Source: an uncultured Lachnospiraceae bacterium (GTDB taxonomy: Bacteria; Bacillota; Clostridia; Lachnospirales; Lachnospiraceae). Taken from it: DNA of 9,833 bases. Below the pieces are notes generated by a model. It worked only from the letters and a program-made list of their open reading frames with translations, had not been told where the DNA came from and did not search any database. Shown piece by piece: positions 1-9,600 of the stretch (positions within the stretch are counted from its first letter, which is position 1; each line of letters starts with the position of its first letter). The stretch is taken from contig CAMWNY010000069.1 in NCBI GenBank assembly GCA_947175775.1, forward strand, positions 1 through 9,833. The letters are read 5' to 3'. The position numbers and the translations under genes were made by a program.

Positions 1-660
1 CTTAGCGCCGTAAATATTCAGATGCGTATTGTCTACACTGCATTCTTTATTGGAAAGCCATGCCTGAAGCTGCAGAGTCCCCTCTGCACCCAGCTTTGGG
101 TAAAGCTCTTTTGTGTACGCCGTGAGATCCACTACTTCCGCTCCCACTGCCGCACCAAGATCGCGGATTGCTTTAGCGTAATCGCCTCCGGGATAACCCT
201 CCGCCCCCTTTGTAATATGGCAGTCCGCATCCGAAAGTGTTCCGGAAGGATTTCTTCTTACAATCGGTGTACACAGGATTGGTGTTGCCTTTGCATCAAG
301 CGCAATTTTTACATAGTTATCATACAGACTCTTTGCAAATGAACCCTCCGTTTTATAATCTCCATTGGGGTTTGTATAACGGTGCTCTTCCTCTTTTCCC
401 GTCTTTTCATCATTATGGCCGAAGCCAATGATAAGCACATCGCCCTCTCCAATATTTTCCGTCAGCTCATCATATAAAGGTTTTGAATCTTTGTCAGTTA
501 AATAACTCTTTGAGCTGCGCCCTGACATTGCAAGATTCTTTACTTCGTAGTATCCCGTCAAATAGTCGCCAATCTGCGTGCCGTATCCGTAACGCGGATA
601 GTAGTAATTATCTTGAAATGCGCTTACTGTCGAGTCTCCGACAAGCCATAATGTATGTTC
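1..660 (-). other. SGNH/GDSL esterase 2, rhamnogalacturonan/pectin acetylesterase-like (CE12-like), C-terminus cut
   Basis: The complete catalytic set is present: LWLVGDSTVSAF (nucleophile Ser 631-633), AMSGRSSKSY (Gly 520-522), GFGHNDEK (Asn 412-414) and DNTHLNIYGAK (Asp 31-33, His 22-24). The D-N-T-H-L-N-x-x-G-A ending is the classic rhamnogalacturonan acetylesterase signature. The window ends right after it, so probably only a last helix of the domain is missing, plus whatever follows (anchor, binding module or stop). Sequence outside the motifs differs clearly from esterase 1, and the insertion after GHND is shorter, so the two are not recent duplicates. Confidence 0.93.
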
Positions 661-3600
661 TTTTGTCTCTGTCGGCTTTTCAGGTGCAGAATCGTCTCCT
701 GTATCCGGTTCCGTTTCCGGTTCCGTACTCGGTTCCGGCTCAGTGCCAGGCTCCGTTCCCGGTTCCTCTCCCGTGCCGGGCTTATCTCCTGTACTTGAGC
801 TCTCTTCCGTATCGGGAACTTCCTCTCCGGCTTCTTCTTTCAGTTTTGCTTTCTCTGAAACAATCTTAAACTTCAGACTCTTTGTACCATAAAACGCACT
901 TGTATTTCTGCCTTCAACCGTTACTGTGGCTGAGCCAACCTTGTTATTATTCTTGTATGATACAATCTTAATGTCTGTTGCTTTAACGCCGTCAAGAACG
1001 CCTGATTTTACAATTTCCGTTTCTGTAAATGTTACGGCATTCACGCCATCAAATCTCCGGTCCGCAAGCTTTGCCTTCTTATCCGCCGGCTTTACGCCGC
1101 TAAGCTTCTTTGCCACATGGCAGTTTAATGTTGTCTCTTTATACTTTGATGCATCCGCAGGCGTAATCGTAACCGTATTATTTGTATATTGAATCGCAGC
1201 CACTGCTTCCGGTTTAATCTTTACTCCTGCCGCATCCGTTATCTTTGCCGCATTTATGATTGTCTTATTATCCTTTGCGGCATCGCCCTTCAGCTTCGTT
1301 ACATCCACTACCGCTCCGTCTTTTACGTGATAGCTTCCCTGTTCTACCTTAATGCGCACCTCAATGTCGCTGAATTGCTTCTTATAAGAGCCTGCGCCTG
1401 TTACTTTTACAGTCTCATACACAGGAAGCGCTTCAATATCCGCCGCTTTTGTACAGTTCTTATAATTTACTTTGTAATCTGTCCCCTCTTTTAAGGTTAC
1501 ACCATTCAAAGTAATCGTTGTAAGCCTTGCGCCCTTTGTAGAGAACTCTGCGGAAAGCGCATTACTGTCTGCCACGTGTTCCGCCAGCGCGTCTTTAATG
1601 TCAACCAAACCTATCGTATACTTTATCGTTATAGCGCCCGATAAGTTGTTTGCACCCTTAATCGTAGCTGTCGCTGTTCCTGCCTGCGTGTTTTTCTTAT
1701 AAACAACTGTGTAGTCTGCGCGAGGGCTTAACTTCACCTCACCAAGCTTCACTGTAAGGTTTTTAAGCGTTACCGCGCTTCCCTTATAATCAAAGCCACC
1801 CGTTTCCTTTTCCGTTGCAGTACGTGTCTTTCCGGTTGTTTCCGCAATCGCAGCATTTGATGCCTCAATTGTTACTGTCTGCTTTGAAATATCGGCTTTC
1901 CTGATACTAAAGGTAAGTGTCTTCGAACCGTAGTATTCGCCTGTTCCAATAATTGTAACACTTGCTTTTCCCACATTAACATTGTTTTTGTATACAACAC
2001 GGTAATTTGCTTCACCTACTTGGTCCTTATCTTCTACTTCCGGTGTAATATAAGTACCTGTGTATACTGCGTTCTTCACATCATCTTTCTTAAGGACAAA
2101 CTTTTTCTTGGAAATATCATGGGCTTTATCCTTACTTGCCACGGCTTTTGCCTTTATTTCATAAGAAACTGTCTTTGTATTCGTAAAAGTACCTAGGTCT
2201 GTCTCTTTATCCGTTCCGATGATGTTAATCCTTTGTGATCCTGCTGATTTAGCATCAAACCCTTTTACAGGCGCCACATCATAGTGAATGCCTTCTGTGA
2301 GCTGCTGCTGATACGTTTTACCTTCTTTATCCTTGTACGTGTATGTAACGGTAACCGCATACTGTACTTTTCCTGTCTCTACAAGATTCGCTGCTTTTAC
2401 TTGGATTCTGCCTGTGTCTCTTATAGAAATCTTTCCGTCTGCAGTGTCCGGCTTATCCACGGTTATTTTTGACTCTTCCGTATCACCTGTTTCCTCATTT
2501 GGGTTGTCAGGATTGTCCGGGTTATCCGGGTTATCAGGGTTATCAGGGTTGTCAGGGTTATCAGGGTTGTCAGGGTTATCAGGGTTGTCAGGGTTATCCG
2601 GGTTGTCAGGGTTATCCGCTTTCTTCGCAATTGCATCAAACATTGCCTGCCCGATGGTCTCCCAATATACGGCCTTAGATGCATACTCCGTAAGAATATC
2701 ATATGCTGTCAGTTTGCCCTGTCTGTTTACGCTGAATACTTCTTTTCCTTCCGGAGTTTCACCAAGTACATTTTCAGGCGCTTTCACTACGGATGAAATA
2801 TTCAGTTCCATGCCTTGGATTGCCGACGCAATCGCCGCTGCCTCAATCATACCGCCCAGCTTATTGTTATGTGTCTTGTCTCCCTCCGCCATAATCTGTT
2901 TCGCGTAGGTATCATTGTTATTTCCGTCTGCTTTCCAAGCTTCTTCAAACAGATTTTTCGTCAGTTCATATCCGTCAATCAGCAGAACCTTTTCTTCTTC
3001 CGCCAACTGCTTCACTGCCGTGACATAAGCATTATTTGATGAAAATGCAGAATCATGGTGTGTCCTGATTTTTCCGTCCGAAGTATAGTACAATCTTGCT
3101 ACCGGAGTAACAAGTACAGGGGTAGCCCCTTTTGCTTTTGCAACATCTATATACTGCTTCAGGAACCACTTAAATGTTCCCTGACCGCCATTCGGATATT
3201 CGCCGTTCGCATCCTTAGTTCCTTCTGTCAGTGGATAAACGCCATTTCCATCAGGATCTCCTACCGGAACATAACGATCGGGATATGTATCCGCACAGTC
3301 ATTGTGTCCGAACTGAATGAAGAGATAATCGCCTTCGCTGATCTTTTCTCCAATGTCATTGAGCTTGCCTTCATTAATAAAGGTTCTGCAGCTTCTTCCG
3401 CCCTGTGCGTAGTTCTGAATTGTTACTTTTGACGAATCGAAGAAATACTGGATAAATTCGCCCCACGCGCCTTCCTTTAATGCCTTGCCGCTATTATACA
3501 TTCCGTTTGCGGAGTAATCCTTTACCGTGGAATCGCCTGCAAGGAAGATGTTGACTCCATCACCAAGCGTAATATCCGAGCCGCCTGACGGGTCATCCCA

Positions 3601-6600
3601 GCCGTCCCTAACAACCTCTTCTACCATGTATTCTGCCGGTGTGCCGACTTTTCCACTGACTGTCTGAGGTGTTACCTTTACTTTTATAAATTTGCCAATT
3701 GCTGTTTTCTGAATCTGATACGTCTTATCCACAGAAGCAGTTGATTCTTTTACCAATGTTTCTGTGCCGTCGCCGTTCTTATCCACAATATACCATTGGA
3801 TTATGGACGCATCATTTGCATCGTTTGCTGCGCCCAGGGAATATTTTGCCGTCAGTGTGTGTCCCGGATACGGTGCATTGATGTCGCCATTATCCGTAAC
3901 GCGTAATTCTTCCGCAAATTCTACGGTATCTGCTTCCGTCACGTAATAAGCAGGTACCCAGCTGCCAAAATAGTCTTCCGCCTTAACCTTTGCTGCCTCC
4001 TCTGCAGTCATTACCTTGCCTTTACGGCTGCTTGTATCAACAGAGGCTCCTGCCACTGTAGTCGTATTATACTCTTTAAAGTTTGCACCTTCCGGCTGAT
4101 TGCCGCTCATCTCATTCCAGCCTGCGGCGGTAATCATATCCGCATTCTGCAGCTTGGTATTCATAAAGATAACCGCTGCATCAGCGCCCCAAGGTCTTCC
4201 AAAATATCCCGGCGTTACTGTAAGTTTATTGTGATTGTTTGCCGTAACCGTACAGTTCCTGAACAGATAGCCTTTCGCTCCGCTTGCCCTGGGTGCGGTG
4301 ATATAACCACCCTGGCTGTTAGCGCTGTATCCTTTCCAACTCAACTCGCAGACGTCAAAAACAATATTGCTTCCCTCGCCAAAAATATAGTCTGTCTGTC
4401 CTTCTATTATACAGTTCTTGAAATATGCCTTAACTGCTCCTGTATATATTGTATCCTGACTGCTGTAAAATCCGCAATTTATAAATTCTGACTGGTCAGC
4501 CTCTACCGCGATTGCCGCAGCACGCTCCGTTGCAGTCTTACTCATTACGTCTGTATTTCGTTTTCGCTCAACCTTAATAGCTTCTGTGCCAGAAACCTCT
4601 ACACCATCCTCAAGTTCCTCATCCGTGATATAACGGTTAAATGAGTTCTCAAAGGTAATTCCCTCTGCACGGAATGCTTTTGCCGTACTCTTTACATATA
4701 CTGCAACGCCCCATCTGTTGGCAATCTTCTTCTCATATTTATCAAATGCATTTTCAGGATTGTAGTAACCGGTTGAATCAGCACTATAGTATTTATATCC
4801 AATACCATAATACCAAGTCAATAAAACTTCCTTATCTGTATCGTTTACAAAGCTGACATATGGTGTTTTTACTATAATCTGCTCCCTGTAAGTTCCCGGT
4901 GCGATATGAACCGTTACGCGCGAATCGCTTGTCGGCGCGGGATTCATCAATTCACATGCCTCCATGGCTTTGCTTATGGTTTCATAATTATTCGCCTTGT
5001 CCGGATATCCTACATAGATATCAGCAGCATACGCAATTTTATCCTTTGCTACAGTTGATACAAACATCAAATCCTTGCTAACTGCGGCGCCTTCTACAAC
5101 GACATGTGTCTGCGTGCTGAAGTTATTGACTGTTGCCGACGCAAGGTATTCGCCGTCCCTAAGTTCAACGGAGTAGCCTTTGCCGTCTGCGTTCACAGCT
5201 GCATCATAAACATACTTATCCTCTACATTTGTAAATTTCAGTGCAGTTACCTGTGCAGAATCATCCAGTCCAATAAACGCACCAGTTACTGCATACATCG
5301 GTTTTAACTGTACTGTTACCGTCTTATTTGTGTAATCGCTTCCGTCCTCGTTATTTACGCTAGTTGGTTCTTTCACCTCATAATCATTGACGCCTTCCAG
5401 TGCAAAAGTATATGCAACGTCCGGCTGCAAAGTCGTCTCAAAGGTTATCTTATTACCCGTCTGCGTAATTACAACATCGGTATCCTCTGCTTCGGAATCC
5501 TTATCCGCAACCATTGTCATGGCAAGCTTGGAGGTATCATAGCCTTCTGCGAATCCAACAATCTCACCGGAATAAGTGTAGACAGTTTGTGTTACAACCT
5601 TAAGCGTTATACCGCTCTTTCCGGTCTTATATTCTTCGTCCTTTGTTTCAAAGTTCTTGGTCGCGGAATCAAAGCCGTATCCCATTGCGCCGGATAATAC
5701 CGCCCTGTATTCAAATCCCGGTGCAAGAATTGCCTTAAAATTACCGCTCGCATCCACTTCCGCTTCTGTTTCTGTCTTAGTTGTTATATTCTTGAACTTT
5801 ACAACGGCATTGGCAACTGCCTCCTTATGACCGTCGTAGTCAATCGTACCGCTTACTGCAATCGCGGGTACTCTCACAAACCTGTGATACATCGGCTTAC
5901 CGGAACCATCTGCCCAAACCTTGTACGTACCTGTCTTCTCTGCAACAAACACACATTTTTGAAATACTCCTGACGCTATTGTCACAGAATCACTTTGGCC
6001 TTCTGCTCCGCCCTGACCTTCAAAAATGAAATTGATGTCACCGTTCTGGGCGCTGCCCATGTATGCGATAAGCTTATCGCCTGCCTGCATTTTCACTGTC
6101 ACGTATCTTCTGGAAGCACCGCCTGTACCGTTGCAGTACCACGCGCCTGCAGGCTCAAAGTCCTCATATTTATATTGGGCATTTCCATATGATCCGGCGT
6201 TGTAATCACTCAATGCTCCTTCAGTGGTGTATAATCTGTCTCCGCTGTTGTGAACCATTGTTAAATCGCCGAACGCCGTAGTGCCTCCCTTATATTGACC
6301 CTTTTTCTCTCCGGTATTTACAATTTCCTTTAATCCATCTGCGGTAATATTGTTGTTGTAGATGAACGGATCCTGGTTCTCCTGCGCCAAAGCGCCAAAA
6401 TCCCATACATCAATATTGCGGGAACCTGCCTCAACTTCGCCCGGATATTCTACCGCAATGCTGTGAACAAAGATCTGAACACCTCCGCCAAAAGTCAGCG
6501 TAAGCTCTCCCGTCGCACCCTGTATTACATGCTTCAAACCTGTTGTACCATTTGCTGCCTCTGTAGTCGGTGTTGGTTCAGAGCCTTTTCCGGAGCTCGA

Positions 6601-9600
6601 CGCAACAGTCGCCTTAGCACCGACGCCATAACAACATGTCACTACAGTGATATTTGCCTTTTCTTTAAGATTTAACACAACCGTCGAATCTTGAGGTGCC
6701 AGCAAACCATGCTGTGCATCATTCCAAACAACTTTTTCCCCAAACGTAAATCCGTCAATCGGAGAAACTGGATCGCCTATATTTAATCCGGTAAGCTTAA
6801 AAAATTCATATGTGCCTTCCGCAACATTTTTAACAGCCTTTTTGCCAAAAACTGCCGAAATCGTTACATTGCTGTCAGGCATGGTAAACACATCATCACC
6901 ATCGTCATTTTTGGTGACATCCGCAGTCGCTTCTCCGCCGACTGTGCCATATGTTACCTTCCATTCCTTAAATTCATATCCTGTGTCCGGCGTTGCTTCT
7001 GCGATGTTCTTTAAGAGAACCTTGTCTCCCTGTACCGCATACTGCTGCTCCTGTGACTTTGCGCTAACCGTTCCGTTTTCTATATTGGCTGCCGCCGCTA
7101 TGTTAATTTCATATTGCCGTACAAACACTGGTTTTACGGTAATGTCGCTGCCGGGCATGATAAACGTATATTTGCCCTCTGCATTTTTTTGAACCTCTAT
7201 TTTCTGTTCCTGGTTATCTGCATCCTTATAAGTGATTTCCCACATGCTTAATACATAACCCGTTTCCGGTTCTGCTGTTGCAACCAAAGACAGATCAACG
7301 CTTGCGTGTTCAGCTGCTTTCGTAATGCTGCCTTCACCTGTGGCTGCGGTCACAGTTCCGTTTTGAACGGCGGATGCTTCTGCTATGTTGATATTGTATT
7401 CACTGCCTAGTTCTATGAACTCAGCCGATATGGTCACATCGCTTTCCGGCATCACAAAAGAATAGTCGTCAGGACTGCTGCCCGTTACCGAAACTTCTGT
7501 TCCATCCGCGGCTGTTACCTTCCAATTGAGAAACGCAAATCCTTCGTTTGCTGTTGCTGTTGCAATATCTGATAATTTAACTGTATCGCCGGGAATTGCT
7601 GTTTTTTGTTCTTTGGCTGTTACCGTACCATTTTCTATGGTTTCTGCAATCTTTATCTGCTTTGCATAGGTAACGGTGATTTTACTGATATTTCCACCGT
7701 CATAATTACTGCTTGTAATACCTACTATTACAGCTCCCTCTCCCGTTCCCGTATAATCATAAACATATTTGCCATCTTTAATGATAATCTCTTCTTCATT
7801 TCCACTTCCGCCGCTTACTTCTTTAAGCGCCTTTGCTTCTTCCAAAGTATCTACTTCAAACGTTACCCTGCAGGCGCCCTTGACTGGAATCCTTATTGTG
7901 CTGTATTGCGGATAACTGTACACATAAAGTTTATTATTGCCTATTTTTCCATATTTAATAAACAAGCCATTATAAAGAATGCTTTGCTCATTAAGCTTTG
8001 TATTTTTAAATTCATTTGATGTAAAATCCCACTCTGACGCATATTGATATTCGATTGCAAGGCTGTTGTTACTTGTGCCTACTGTCAAATTGCCGATTGA
8101 CGATTTTGCAATATATGCGCTCTTGTCCGCATTGGCATTCAAGTTGTCTATGGTATTATTCTTGTCCGTAATATTTGCGCTGTTTTCTGTCTTTACGCTA
8201 TATGTACCTTCTCTAAGTTTAATCGAATCCCCTGCCTTACGGGTATACTCATATGCATCCGCGTCATTTCGCGTAAATACAAGACGCGCTCCTGCCTGCT
8301 TTAACACATCCAAAGTAATATCACTGCCATCAACATTTTTACCGCTTACCGAAAGCGTAACGGAATACGTTGTCAAAGCATTATATGTGATATTTTGTGT
8401 TGCTGCCCCGGAAATTGTTATTCCTCCATCTGCGTAGATGGAAGTGTCCAATTCATAGTCATTAATATAATCCGCTTCTGATTTGATTATATATTTAACA
8501 CCTGTTTTCAGTTCTGCGGTATAAGTTTTTGCATCTTTTGTTATAACAGCTTCTACGGTTTTTTCCGAATTTTCCGCTTCAACAAAAGACAATTTTAAGG
8601 AATCTAATAAATTTGAATCTTCCGAATCTTCATGCACTGTAATTGTACCTGTCAATTCTGCTGTTGCTGCTGCAGTATTTAATGTTACATCGAATGTCTT
8701 TGATGCGTCACTATTATTTGACAAATCAAGTGTTTTGCAATCGTCTGCAACTTCAAATCCCTCACTTGCGGATATTGTGTAGGAATGTTTGTTGTATAAA
8801 TTAACCGTATATGAATTTGAAGAGATTGCAGCCTCTTTGGTTTCCTTTGTGATATTATCCGTAAATGTAAGCTTCGCATTCGCCAAATCTGTGCCTGATG
8901 GCGCTGTCACACTGCCGGATACTGTCACTTCGTCAACGTGCTCTCTGGTAATGCGGGAAACAACTAATGATTTTGCCTTTGTATTACCTGAAATAATAAG
9001 GTAATTCCCATTCGAGGGTGCATAAAATGTTAATGTATCTACCGTTTTTGCCGCATCTGCTGTCAAAAGTTGAGTATTTTCTGTAGATAAGGCATCCAAA
9101 TCAATCTTAAAAGTTCCTCCCGACTCGCTAAAGCCGGAAAAACCCGGATTGGTTCTTTGAGCGAATATCACATCGCCAACTGCGGCGCTCACCTCGACAG
9201 TTATTACATCTCCAGCAACTGCCGTTAATTCTGCCCAACTATAATAAGTCTGTTTTCTGCCATTATTAATGCCATAAAACCTAATTCCCTTGTTAGTCCC
9301 TACATCTATATCCTTTTCAATATGGCTTGAGCTGTATATCTTCAGATCGCCATACGTATATTCCCCGGCTGTCAATAATTCTGAAACGTCAGTTAGCGTT
9401 ATCATGTTATTAGCATTATTAACCTCTACCCCACCGAAATCCCATACATCTGTTTTCAACGAAGCATCATATTCCCTGACATCCTCATCGGCTTCTATTG
9501 TTTCACGAACTTCTTCCGTTCCCTCGTCATCCTCATCCAAAAACGACTCCATTTCAGAAGTCTTTTCTTCATCCGATGTTTCTTTCTCCGCAGACTGCAT

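Noticed and set aside
2500..2616. CRISPR-like short repeat array
   Set aside because: The units are contiguous 9-mers with no spacers, and they encode a perfect in-frame protein repeat.
2463..2702. Minus-strand 79-codon frame rich in Leu-Thr-Thr
   Set aside because: It overlaps the DNP array in another frame. Its repeat is only the same 9-nt tandem repeat read out of frame.
2333..2908. Plus-strand 191-codon frame with a Gly-Leu-Ser repeat
   Set aside because: It is the antisense reading of the Asp-Asn-Pro array and the end of esterase 1. The minus frame carries the catalytic motifs, so this is a shadow.
7606..8019. Plus-strand 137-codon hydrophobic frame resembling a membrane protein
   Set aside because: The hydrophobicity comes from the antisense of Lys/Asn/Glu-rich coding sequence in the InlB and WDF modules. 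It has no family pattern and overlaps the real gene fully.
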